Shown piece by piece: positions 1-6,738 of a stretch of DNA of 21,221 nucleotides. Source of the stretch: Acetatifactor sp. (GTDB taxonomy: Bacteria > Bacillota > Clostridia > Lachnospirales > Lachnospiraceae); contig JAILPF010000405.1 in the NCBI GenBank assembly GCA_024699575.1, positions 1 through 21,221 on the forward strand. The letters run 5' to 3'. Positions within the stretch are counted from its first letter, which is position 1, and every line of letters starts with the position of its first letter. Under the pieces are notes generated by a model that worked only from the letters and a program-made list of their open reading frames with translations, did no database searches and had not been told where the DNA came from. The position numbers were made by a program, and so were the translations under genes.

Positions 1-72
1 AAAAGCAAATCAATAGCGAAAGCGGCCACACAATTCTGAGTAGATGTCAACACTTTTTTCAAATGATTACAG

Positions 73-114
73 AAAAAAGACCTCTATACTTTTTTCAAGC
101 ATGGAGATCTTTTT
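73..114. terminator. Terminator-like hairpin, possibly bidirectional
   Basis: The A-rich left arm (74-84, ending GACCTC) pairs with the right arm 104-114 (GAGATCTTTTT) at 10 of 11 positions, around a 19-nt loop. A T tract follows the stem on both strands. It may end a gene lying before position 1 on the + strand, or reinforce the end of the amidase transcript on the - strand. The long loop and the A/T share of the stem keep confidence moderate. Confidence 0.45.
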
Positions 115-138
115 CATTAATCTTAACTTAATGACATT

Positions 139-174
139 GACCCGGAGGGGCATTTGTTTTTCAAGCCGGGGGCT
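139..174. repeat. 36-bp direct repeat, copy 1
   Basis: This is identical over 36 bp to 273-308. It is GC-rich at both ends (GACCCGGAGGGG at the left, AAGCCGGGGGCT at the right) with an AT-rich centre. CCCGG near one end pairs with CCGGG near the other, so each copy can form a small hairpin. The two copies start 134 bp apart. The origin is unknown; an intergenic repeat family is the simplest reading. Confidence 0.85.
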
Positions 175-176
175 TA

Positions 177-248
177 CATCATGCGCTGCGACAGCAGTGG
201 CGTGAGGGCGCCAGCCGTCACGAATTCTGCGTCAGCAGAATCATGATG
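177..248. other. 72-bp cloverleaf-capable element between the direct repeats
   Basis: The outer arms CATCATG (177-183) and CATGATG (242-248) are perfect inverted repeats of 7 bp. Three hairpins fit inside: CTGC-gaca-GCAG (186-197), TGGCG-tgaggg-CGCCA (198-213) and ATTCTGC-gtca-GCAGAAT (224-241). A competing pairing is CGTGA (201-205) with TCACG (218-222). The dimensions recall a tRNA, but there is no T-loop consensus and no anticodon loop, so it is not called as a tRNA. It could be a structured RNA or the core of a small repeat element. The pairing is visible; the function is unknown. Confidence 0.5.
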
Positions 249-272
249 CCCTTAACGCGCAGAAAAACAAGC

Positions 273-308
273 GACCCGGAGGGGCATTTGTTTTTCAAGC
301 CGGGGGCT
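273..308. repeat. 36-bp direct repeat, copy 2, overlapping the amidase stop codon
   Basis: This is the second identical copy of 139-174. Its last two bases are part of the TAG stop codon (307-309, read on -) of the amidase gene. On the - strand the CCCGG/CCGGG hairpin (300-304 with 275-279) is followed by TCGCTTGTTTTTC, so this copy may also serve as the amidase terminator. Confidence 0.8.
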
Positions 309-1209
309 ATTGTGTTAAGAACAAGTCTATCCCGTTGGCTATACCGGCCGCTATTTTTTTCTGATATTCCTCAGTCGCCATAAGTTCATCTTCACCCGGG
401 TTTGTCATATACCCCATCTCCACAATAGTTACAGGGACCTGACACCAGTTGATTCCACTCATGGTATCTGTCTCCCAAACCCGCTCTTTTTTTGCGCCGG
501 TAGCATTCACCATCTCGTCCAACACGCATATGGAGAGGCTTTTACTTTTCTCATATAAATCGGCGTTATAGGGATTCGTCGCGGTCTGACAGATGGTCAT
601 CATGCCATTTGCTTCATGGTTGTCGGAACCGTTTGCATGAATTCGTATAAATGCATCTGCCCGATTGTCATTGGCAATTTGTGCACGCTCAGAATTGCTG
701 ATATTCACATCATTACTCTCTCTGCACATAATCACTGCATATCCCTTCTCAGTCAATTCATCACGCAATTTCAAAGCCACTTGCAGATTCAACTCATATT
801 CAGCAAGTCCGGTGCTGACTCCGCTGGTTCCCCCTGCTACCTTTGCCTTCATCTGAGTTGCGCCGGGTCCCACCGGTTCCTTCGAGGTATCTGCCTTTTG
901 CTGATGTCCTGCATCAATTACTATAAGTTTGCCGTTTCTGTCAATAACACTTTCAATAACAGCAAGGGACGTTTCTACTTCTTCCAAGGATTCAATCTCC
1001 GGCTCTTCCATCTGCTTTGGATCTTCCATAGCTTCTGGTTTTTCCACCGTTTCCGGTTCTTCGTCCTTGTACTGCTCACTCTCTGCTTCCAACTCCTTTG
1101 TGCCTGTTTGAGCAGGTTCTACCTCACTCTTTCCGCAGGCAATAAGTAGCACAACAGACAGCATCCCTATAATCAGCCAAATGCAATGCCGTTTCCCCAC
1201 TTTTTTCAT
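307..1209 (-). CDS. N-acetylmuramoyl-L-alanine amidase, lipoprotein (Amidase_3)
   Basis: This is a zinc amidase that cleaves the bond between N-acetylmuramic acid and the L-Ala stem of peptidoglycan, outside the cell. The 300-aa product starts with a lipoprotein signal (hydrophobic 10-23, lipobox LLIAC, lipidated Cys25). A Glu/Pro-rich linker follows (about 27-85), then the Amidase_3 domain from about 95. The expected residues are present: His102 in VIDAGHQQ, Glu139 in YELNL, His201 in [10 protein letters not shown] and the catalytic Glu274 in [12 protein letters not shown]. The ATG at 1209 follows GAGGATGGGGTAG and opens directly into the signal peptide. No SH3 or LysM wall-binding module is seen, so the lipid anchor and acidic linker probably place the enzyme. 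It is transcribed alone: a 328-bp gap lies upstream and repeats lie downstream. The family call is firm; a role in division, spore or wall turnover is not resolved. Confidence 0.95.
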   Translation of the reverse strand: MKKVGKRHCIWLIIGMLSVVLLIACGKSEVEPAQTGTKELEAESEQYKDEEPETVEKPEAMEDPKQMEEPEIESLEEVETSLAVIESVIDRNGKLIVIDAGHQQKADTSKEPVGPGATQMKAKVAGGTSGVSTGLAEYELNLQVALKLRDELTEKGYAVIMCRESNDVNISNSERAQIANDNRADAFIRIHANGSDNHEANGMMTICQTATNPYNADLYEKSKSLSICVLDEMVNATGAKKERVWETDTMSGINWCQVPVTIVEMGYMTNPGEDELMATEEYQKKIAAGIANGIDLFLTQ

Positions 1210-1227
1210 CTACCCCATCCTCTTTTT

Positions 1228-1413
1228 CATAGCTTGTTCCTGATTTTGCAACCCATAGCGCCTTTTACCTCATTTAGGTTGCATTTTTTCATGGCTTTCT
1301 ACAAATTTTGCAACCTATAGCACCTTTCCCCCTATTTAGGTTGCTTTTTTTCATGTCCTACCTCAAATTTTACAACCTATAGAACCTTTTACTTAATTCT
1401 GGATGCTTTTGTC
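1228..1413. repeat. Three tandem 62-bp repeats with hairpin and T tract
   Basis: The units are 1228-1289, 1290-1351 and 1352-1413. Each begins CAT, has TTTTGCAACC (TTTTACAACC in unit 3) about 17 bp in, and ends with a T run. In unit 2, GCAACCTA (1310-1317) and TAGGTTGC (1337-1344) form a perfect 8-bp inverted repeat followed by seven T on the + strand. Unit 1 has one mismatch in the stem, and unit 3 has lost most of its right arm. On the + strand each intact unit resembles a Rho-independent terminator, although no + strand gene leads into them. On the - strand they would lie in the amidase leader. Confidence 0.75.
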
Positions 1414-1486
1414 CCCCGCCCCGGCCTTCGAGCCGGTCCCCGAGTTGCATACTAATTCCAACCCTTTCAGTTCAGGTTCTTCTAAA

Positions 1487-1529
1487 ATACCCACCGGATG
1501 TAGACACTTTCAGTCCATCCGGTGGGTAT
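1487..1529 (-). terminator. Rho-independent terminator of the symporter-nitroreductase unit
   Basis: A perfect 14-bp inverted repeat (1487-1500 with 1516-1529, arm ATACCCACCGGATG) has a 15-nt loop. On the - strand the stem is followed by TTTTAG. It begins 8 bp beyond the nitroreductase stop codon. Confidence 0.85.
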
Positions 1530-1537
1530 CTATCTCA

Positions 1538-2215
1538 TTACTCCCACACAAAGTTCTCTTTACCTGCTCCGATTTCAAAATGGTACTTCACAATACCCAG
1601 ATCGATTTTGGAGTTAAAGCCGAGTCCGGCCTTGGCAAGAACTTTATTTCCCTCATTTTTTTCCTCAAAAGAAAATGTAAATTTTTGTTGATTGATGGCT
1701 GTCGGTGCCAAAAGAGCAGCTTCCACGCCCTGTTTGAACCATTCGGGAGCTTCTCCCGAAAGTTTCGTCACGTCATCAAATGTCTTGGATTGATGTTGTT
1801 TTCCCTGATGCACGCCATAACCGATTGCGATCACCAGAACAAATTTTTCACCTTCTTCCACTGTAAATGCGGAAGGTATCTTCTTATAGGTTCCGGCAAC
1901 CCAGCAGGTATTTAAGCCAAGCTGTTGTGCTTTCAGCACAACTTTTTCACCATAATACCCGCATTTCTCCTCCAGTCCGGCACCTTTCGGTCCAACCACT
2001 GCAAGATAATTGGTTACACCGCTGAATTGTCCGTAATGTGCAAGCATGCTGTCAAAAGCTTTCGGCTCATCCGTCACAAGCTGAATGTGCATTCCACCTT
2101 CCGCATTGCATGCTGCGATGTAATCCTCCAGTTCCTTTTTTACATCCGGTTCAATCGAGCGCTTTTCATACTGTCTCACAGAATGTCTGTCGCGTATTGC
2201 TTCCATCAAATCCAT
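1538..2215 (-). CDS. Nitroreductase-family protein (TM1586 type)
   Basis: This is a predicted FMN-dependent oxidoreductase of the nitroreductase fold, TM1586_NiRdase-like; the substrate is unknown. The 225-aa protein opens with the family signature MEAIRDRHSVRQYEKRSIEP, has the central GLNTCWVAGTYKK segment typical of nitroreductases, and has a second half (from about 140) resembling a repeat of the first. I chose the ATG at 2215 because AGGTGGAGGA lies 5-6 bp upstream; the longer open frame to 2341 would run far into the symporter gene. Only 16 bp separate it from the symporter stop, so the two are co-transcribed, and a terminator follows. Why a symporter and a flavoprotein travel together is not clear from the sequence. 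Family confidence is high; function is open. Confidence 0.9.
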   Translation of the reverse strand: MDLMEAIRDRHSVRQYEKRSIEPDVKKELEDYIAACNAEGGMHIQLVTDEPKAFDSMLAHYGQFSGVTNYLAVVGPKGAGLEEKCGYYGEKVVLKAQQLGLNTCWVAGTYKKIPSAFTVEEGEKFVLVIAIGYGVHQGKQHQSKTFDDVTKLSGEAPEWFKQGVEAALLAPTAINQQKFTFSFEEKNEGNKVLAKAGLGFNSKIDLGIVKYHFEIGAGKENFVWE

Positions 2216-2231
2216 AAATCTCCTCCACCTA

Positions 2232-3767
2232 TTATGCGACCTGGTCCCATGAGGAAGACTCTCTTTTCGTTCCTCTGATTTTGCCGACCAGTTTTGCGAT
2301 AAATCCGCTGGTAAGCACAAGTATAGCAGGTGCCCATCCAAAAATCAGATTGGCGGCAAGTGAATAACCGTCGGCAGCACCATAGATGCCTTTTTGCTGA
2401 ATCATGGAATACATATTTACAATAAATAATCCAGCCAGAAGAATCGGAGATACAAATTTCAGAGAAGTTACAAACCACCATTTCGGGATTTTAAACTTGA
2501 CTGTGTTTTTATTGACTTCCTCCAAAATCTTGGTGGAATCAAATGCCCACGCTACCGCAATGCACTCGGCAATACCAATAAGAATCATGTTAATCTGATT
2601 CAGATAATGATCCACTATGTCAAGTACCGCAAGTCCCGCACCGCTTACATATAATAATGACATTACACCTGCAACCACGCAAACTCCGACTGTGACCTTC
2701 TTCTGTTTCCATCCGAAGTGTGTTGCAAGTGAGCAGGAAACGCCTTCGATAATTGAAAAAGAAGAGTCCACTGCCAACGTTACCAGGCAGAGATAGAAAA
2801 TAAATCCAAATGCTGCATTAAAAGCACCGCTGCCTGTCATGCTTACAATTGCCTGCGGATAAATGATAAATGCCGTTGCGATACCGGATGTGGACATATT
2901 ATCCAGCATTCCCACACCGCCCATTGTAGTGTACATTACAATACTTGCAAGCAGCGAGCAAGCCATATCGGAAAATGCGATGATAACTGCATCTACAGCG
3001 ATATTGGAATTATTCTCCAGATAAGAGCCATATGCAAACATAATCGCCATAACAATGGATAAGCTGTAGAATACCTGTCCGATTGCATCCACCCAGAGGC
3101 CTGCATCTGCAAAAGCAGCCATATCAGGAATAAACATCTTCGCCATGGATGCACCTGCGGAAGGCATTGTCAAACCTTTCACTGCCATAAGCAACAACAA
3201 AATAACCGGAATAAATACGGTATATTTTACAACTCTTCCCACACTGTTCGCACCGTCGCGAATGCAGAAGTACTGAAGAGCCCATGCGAGTGCAAGAGCA
3301 ACAACGACAATGACAGGAATTGTTGTCCATCCACTGGTAGTCCCGGTCGTCTGAATGGTGCTTAAGAACAGCCCGCTTGCAGCTTCGGTATTTCCCACCA
3401 TACCTGCAAATTTATAGCTGATTCCACACATCATAAGCACCCATGCAAAAACAACCGAATAATAAGTAACAATCAGGAATGCATTGGCTGTTGCTGCCCA
3501 GCCCACCGGTTCCATCTTCTTGTTCACAGCTCTGATAGCCCCGATAGCACCGGCATGCATGCGGGGTCCCAACGCAATCTCCATTGTCAGAAGTGGAACT
3601 CCCATCACGACCATGGCAATCAGGTATGCGATTAAAAACGCTGCACCTCCATGCACTGCCATCAGTCCCGGGAAGCGCCATGCATTGCCCAGACCAACTG
3701 CCGAACCTACAGCCGCTAAAATAAATGTTAATCGACTGCTCCATCTACCCTTTTGTTTCGTACTCAT
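2232..3767 (-). CDS. Sodium:neurotransmitter symporter (NSS/SNF) family transporter
   Basis: This is a predicted Na+-coupled transporter for an amino acid or related amine in the cytoplasmic membrane (LeuT fold). The 511-aa protein has the family signature in its first membrane helix, GSAVGLGNAWRFPG (about residues 21-34), which contributes to the Na+ and substrate sites in LeuT-type proteins. It is followed by alternating hydrophobic segments consistent with 11-12 helices. The ATG at 3767 is preceded by AAAGGAGATGTTCTT and leads into MSTKQKGRWSSRLTF; the frame extends 45 bp further upstream but lacks a better site. Its promoter (3803-3831) diverges from that of the ABC importer. It is first in a two-gene unit with the nitroreductase. 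The substrate cannot be read from sequence; an amino-acid importer on the other side of the promoter region hints at shared amino-acid metabolism. Confidence 0.93.
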   Translation of the reverse strand: MSTKQKGRWSSRLTFILAAVGSAVGLGNAWRFPGLMAVHGGAAFLIAYLIAMVVMGVPLLTMEIALGPRMHAGAIGAIRAVNKKMEPVGWAATANAFLIVTYYSVVFAWVLMMCGISYKFAGMVGNTEAASGLFLSTIQTTGTTSGWTTIPVIVVVALALAWALQYFCIRDGANSVGRVVKYTVFIPVILLLLMAVKGLTMPSAGASMAKMFIPDMAAFADAGLWVDAIGQVFYSLSIVMAIMFAYGSYLENNSNIAVDAVIIAFSDMACSLLASIVMYTTMGGVGMLDNMSTSGIATAFIIYPQAIVSMTGSGAFNAAFGFIFYLCLVTLAVDSSFSIIEGVSCSLATHFGWKQKKVTVGVCVVAGVMSLLYVSGAGLAVLDIVDHYLNQINMILIGIAECIAVAWAFDSTKILEEVNKNTVKFKIPKWWFVTSLKFVSPILLAGLFIVNMYSMIQQKGIYGAADGYSLAANLIFGWAPAILVLTSGFIAKLVGKIRGTKRESSSWDQVA

Positions 3768-3802
3768 AAGAACATCTCCTTTACGTATTACTGATGCACA
3801 AT

Positions 3803-3831
3803 AATATAGCACACACCGCCTCTTACTTCAA
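3803..3831 (-). promoter_or_regulatory. Sigma-A-type promoter for the NSS symporter
   Basis: On the - strand, TTGAAG (3826-3831) and TATATT (3803-3808) are separated by exactly 17 bp. It lies 36 bp from the start codon and diverges from the ABC promoter, with about 50 bp between the -35 boxes. Confidence 0.7.
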
Positions 3832-3854
3832 GTATTTAAAGTATCAAGTTATTA

Positions 3855-3944
3855 ATGCGTCACAGAGCCAAAGAATTTCATTGACTATAGAAGCAATAAC
3901 GCGTATAATCGAGACATCGGCGTGATTTACACATCAACGCGTTA
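3855..3944. promoter_or_regulatory. Candidate operator sites (ACGCGT) in the divergent promoter region
   Basis: TAACGCGT at 3897-3904 touches the -10 box of the + promoter, and ACGCGTTA at 3937-3944 is its exact inverse complement in the leader. A related ATGCGT lies at 3855-3860. The core ACGCGT is itself palindromic. Centre spacings are 44 and 38 bp, near four and three and a half helical turns. Binding of a repressor is an inference. Confidence 0.35.
3881..3909 (+). promoter_or_regulatory. Sigma-A promoter of the ABC importer operon
   Basis: TTGACT (3881-3886) and a perfect TATAAT (3904-3909) have a 17-bp spacer. Transcription would begin near 3916, leaving a leader of about 57 nt before the ATG at 3973. 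That is too short for a T-box or a large riboswitch. Confidence 0.88.
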
Positions 3945-3972
3945 AAGCAATCAATTGTGGGAGGATAATAAT

Positions 3973-4950
3973 ATGAAAAAAGTAGTTGCATTACTTACGA
4001 CCCTTTCCATGGTCGCATTATTTACTGCTTGTGGCAGCGAAACAACATCCGCTAAAAGCGAGAGTGGTGAAAAAACTTATACTGTAGGTATCTGTCAGTT
4101 GGTACAGCACGAGGCATTGGACGCAGCAACAAAAGGATTTGAGGATGCTTTGAAAGAAGCTCTCGGTGATCAGGTTACTTTTGATGAGCAGAATGCACAG
4201 GGTGATTCCAACACCTGCTCCACCATCATCAACAGTTTTGTTTCTAATAAAGTAGATTTGATTCTTGCAAACGCTACCCCTGCACTTCAGGCAGCTGCAG
4301 CAGGTACAAATGAGATTCCTATTCTCGGAACCTCCATCACTGAATACGGTGTAGCATTGGAAATTGAAGGATTTGATGGTACTGTCGGCGGAAATATTTC
4401 CGGAACCTCTGACCTTGCTCCTCTGGATGGACAGGCTGACATGTTGAAAGAGCTTTTCCCGGAAGCAAAGAACGTTGCTCTGTTATACTGTTCCGCAGAA
4501 GCCAACTCTCAATATCAGGTAGACACCATCAAAGCATTTCTTGAGGAAAGAGGATACAGCTGTGAATACTATGCATTCTCCGATTCCAATGACTTGTCTT
4601 CCGTTGTTACAAACGCAACAAATAATGCTGACGTTATCTATGTTCCTACCGATAACACTGCAGCATCCAACACAGAAATCATCAACAACATCTGCCTGCC
4701 CGCAGGAGTTCCTGTTGTAACCGGCGAGGAAGGAATCTGCGCAGGTTGCGGTGTAGCTACTCTTTCCATCAGCTACTATGATTTAGGTGTGGCAACCGGT
4801 AAGATGGCAGCTAAAATTCTCGCAGAGGGCGGAGACATCTCCACAATGCCTATCGAGTACGCGCCTAACTTTGTGAAGAAATACAATCCCAGCATCTGTG
4901 AATCCTTGAACATCACGATTCCTGAGGGGTACGAAGCAATTTCCGAGTAA
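3973..4950 (+). CDS. ABC transporter substrate-binding lipoprotein (TrpX-like, PF04392)
   Basis: This is the extracellular solute receptor of the importer encoded by the next two genes. The 325-aa product has a lipoprotein signal ending LFTAC (lipidated Cys20), a Ser/Lys-rich spacer, then the ABC_sub_bind domain starting YTVGICQLVQHEALDAATKG. This opening is typical of COG2984 receptors. I chose the ATG at 3973, with GGGAGG 7 bp upstream, over the in-frame ATG at 3955 because it begins the signal peptide directly. A 17-bp gap leads to the permease. Streptococcal relatives of this receptor family are tied to tryptophan uptake under T-box control (TrpXYZ). No T-box is present here, so tryptophan is only one possible ligand; other aromatic or nucleoside-like ligands remain possible. 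Confidence 0.92.
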   Translation: MKKVVALLTTLSMVALFTACGSETTSAKSESGEKTYTVGICQLVQHEALDAATKGFEDALKEALGDQVTFDEQNAQGDSNTCSTIINSFVSNKVDLILANATPALQAAAAGTNEIPILGTSITEYGVALEIEGFDGTVGGNISGTSDLAPLDGQADMLKELFPEAKNVALLYCSAEANSQYQVDTIKAFLEERGYSCEYYAFSDSNDLSSVVTNATNNADVIYVPTDNTAASNTEIINNICLPAGVPVVTGEEGICAGCGVATLSISYYDLGVATGKMAAKILAEGGDISTMPIEYAPNFVKKYNPSICESLNITIPEGYEAISE

Positions 4951-4967
4951 TTATTTTTGGGGGACTT

Positions 4968-5897
4968 ATGAATATCTTAAATTTATTTTCTGCAATGCCC
5001 GGTGCGGTTGCCCAGGGGCTTATCTGGGGAATCACTGCCATCGGCATTTACATCACATTCCGCATTCTGGATATTGCGGATTTAACCGTAGACGGCTCCC
5101 TGTGCACAGGTGGTGCTGTCTGTATCATGATGATGTTATCCGGTCATAACGTAGTTGTGGCAATGCTCGTTGCAACTGTGGCCGGTATGGTCACCGGACT
5201 TGCAACCGGATTTTTCCACACATTCATGGGGATACCTGCTATTTTAGCAGGTATCCTTTCCCAGTTGGGTCTCTATTCCATCAATTTGAAAATCATGGGG
5301 AAGGCCAATCAGGCCATCAACGTAGACAAATATGATTTGCTGGTATCCCTGCGTTATATCAAAGGCGTACCATTCTACAAAAACAGTATATTTGTGGTAG
5401 CAATCGGAATTGTCCTGTTGGTACTCCTTCTTTACTGGTTTTTTGGAACAGAGCTTGGCTGTGCACTCCGTGCAACCGGCTGTAACGGCAATATGTCCAG
5501 AGCCCAGGGAATCAACACGAACACATCCAAAGTGCTGGGACTGATGATTTCAAACGGTCTGGTAGGACTTGCAGGTGCCTTGCTCGCACAGTATCAGGGG
5601 TTTGCCGACATCAATATGGGACGCGGTGCCATTGTAATCGGGCTTGCCGCTGTCATCATCGGCGAAGCTGCAACCAGCCGTATTTTCCACAATTTTGGTT
5701 TTAAGCTTATCGGTGTTGCCATCGGTTCTATTATGTACTATATCGTGCTTCAGGTAGTCATCTGGCTGGGCGTAGATACTGACCTGTTAAAACTTCTGTC
5801 CGCTCTTGTGGTTGCAATATTCCTGGCAATGCCATACTGGCGCAGGAAATACTTTGCCAAACCCGCTGTCAAGAAGGGAGGAAAAGACAATGCTTGA
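4968..5897 (+). CDS. ABC transporter permease (BPD_transp_2 family, TrpY-like)
   Basis: This is the membrane channel subunit of the importer. The 309-aa protein is almost wholly hydrophobic with 8-9 predicted membrane segments. It carries the conserved LDIADLTVDGSLCTGG segment near residues 34-49 and the cytoplasmic GCALRATGCNGNMSRAQGIN loop (about 163-182) that docks on the ATPase in this family. GGGGGACTT precedes the ATG. The C-terminal tail is basic (KKGGKDNA). Its last 8 bp overlap the start of the ATPase gene, so translation is probably coupled. Only one permease gene is present, so it probably works as a homodimer, as in other COG4120-type systems. Confidence 0.93.
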   Translation: MNILNLFSAMPGAVAQGLIWGITAIGIYITFRILDIADLTVDGSLCTGGAVCIMMMLSGHNVVVAMLVATVAGMVTGLATGFFHTFMGIPAILAGILSQLGLYSINLKIMGKANQAINVDKYDLLVSLRYIKGVPFYKNSIFVVAIGIVLLVLLLYWFFGTELGCALRATGCNGNMSRAQGINTNTSKVLGLMISNGLVGLAGALLAQYQGFADINMGRGAIVIGLAAVIIGEAATSRIFHNFGFKLIGVAIGSIMYYIVLQVVIWLGVDTDLLKLLSALVVAIFLAMPYWRRKYFAKPAVKKGGKDNA

Positions 5898-6684
5898 GAT
5901 GAAACATGTCACAAAAGTGTTTAATCCCGGAACGGTAAATGAAAAAGTTGCATTGAATGATTTCTCTCTGACCTTGGAAGACGGTGATTTCGTCACAGTC
6001 ATCGGCGGAAACGGAGCCGGCAAATCCACCATGATGAATGCAATCGCCGGTGCATGGAACGTTGATGCAGGAGAGATTATCATCGACGGCACCAATATTA
6101 CCAAACTTCCTGAGCATAAACGTGCCAGATTCCTGGGGCGGGTATTTCAGGATCCGATGACCGGAACCGCAGCCACCATGGGAATTGCCGAGAATCTGGC
6201 ACTGGCCAAACGCCGCGGGAAAGTTCGTTTTTTAGGTCCCGGCATTACACATAAAGAATGGGAAGAATACCGTGAGTTGGTCAAAATCCTGGGCCTGGGC
6301 TTGGAAGATAGATTGAGCGCCAAGGTCGGTGTTCTGTCCGGAGGTCAAAGGCAGGCATTGACTCTTTTGATGGCTACTCTGCAAAAGCCGAAGCTTCTTC
6401 TCTTAGATGAGCACACCGCTGCTCTTGACCCCAAAACCGCCGCCAAGGTTCTTGATACCACAGAATACATTGTAAATAAAGACCATTTGACGACTTTGAT
6501 GATTACTCACAATATGAAAGACGCAATTGCCCACGGCAACCGTCTGATTATGCTGATGGATGGTAAAATCATTCTGGATATCAGAGGAGAAGAAAAAAAG
6601 AAACTGACTGTCGAAGATCTGTTACATAAATTCGAAGCAGCCAGCGGTGAAGAATTTACAAACGATAAGGCTATTTTAGGATAA
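5890..6684 (+). CDS. ABC transporter ATP-binding protein (TrpZ-like)
   Basis: This is the cytoplasmic ATPase that powers the importer. The 264-aa protein has every nucleotide-binding motif: Walker A GGNGAGKST (39-47), Q-loop FQDPM, signature LSGGQRQ (149-155), Walker B LLLLDE (169-174) and the H-loop His207 in ITHN. The residue after the Walker B Glu is His (DEHTAAL), a variant common in this COG1101 group where most ABC ATPases have Pro. The ATG at 5890 is preceded by AAGGGAGGAAAAGAC, inside the 3' end of the permease gene, giving an 8-bp overlap. It is the last gene of the operon; its stop codon lies in the left arm of a long hairpin. Confidence 0.95.
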   Translation: MLEMKHVTKVFNPGTVNEKVALNDFSLTLEDGDFVTVIGGNGAGKSTMMNAIAGAWNVDAGEIIIDGTNITKLPEHKRARFLGRVFQDPMTGTAATMGIAENLALAKRRGKVRFLGPGITHKEWEEYRELVKILGLGLEDRLSAKVGVLSGGQRQALTLLMATLQKPKLLLLDEHTAALDPKTAAKVLDTTEYIVNKDHLTTLMITHNMKDAIAHGNRLIMLMDGKIILDIRGEEKKKLTVEDLLHKFEAASGEEFTNDKAILG

Positions 6685-6730
6685 ACACAAAGGAGCTGTC
6701 GCTCGAAGCGATTGGCTCCTTTGTGTTTAT
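6681..6730. terminator. Bidirectional terminator between convergent genes
   Basis: ATAAACACAAAGGAGC (6681-6696) is perfectly inverted at 6715-6730. Inside it a second stem, TCGCT (6699-6703) with AGCGA (6707-6711), closes a 3-nt loop. Both ends of the stem are A/T-rich, giving a T-rich tail on either strand. It sits between the ABC operon and the convergent GH20 gene and includes the ATPase stop codon. Confidence 0.85.
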
Positions 6731-6738
6731 CCAATTCT

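Larger units (their letters stand above)
1210..1537. other. Non-coding 328-bp gap upstream of the amidase
   Basis: I see no credible gene here. From left to right it holds the amidase ribosome binding site, three tandem 62-bp repeats (1228-1413), a GC-rich patch with a small hairpin (CCGGC 1421-1425 with GCCGG 1432-1436) and the nitroreductase terminator (1487-1529). I could not find a convincing promoter for the amidase. Confidence 0.6.

Noticed and set aside
177..248. tRNA gene, because of 72-nt length and cloverleaf potential
   Set aside because: There is no TTCRA T-loop, no 7-nt anticodon loop with T33 and no D-loop consensus; the third hairpin has a 7-bp stem with a 4-nt loop.
139..308. 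CRISPR array, because of identical 36-bp repeats
   Set aside because: There are only two copies with a 98-bp structured interval, and no cas gene is present in the window.
616..1149. 177-codon + strand reading frame
   Set aside because: It is fully antisense to the amidase, rich in Cys, Phe and His as expected of a shadow frame, and has no ribosome binding site or domain.
2216..2341. N-terminal extension of the nitroreductase
   Set aside because: It would overlap the symporter gene by about 110 bp and adds no family sequence; a strong ribosome binding site supports the start at 2215.
3910..3972. T-box or other riboswitch in front of the TrpX-like gene
   Set aside because: The leader after the predicted start is about 57 nt, with no terminator or T-box sequence.
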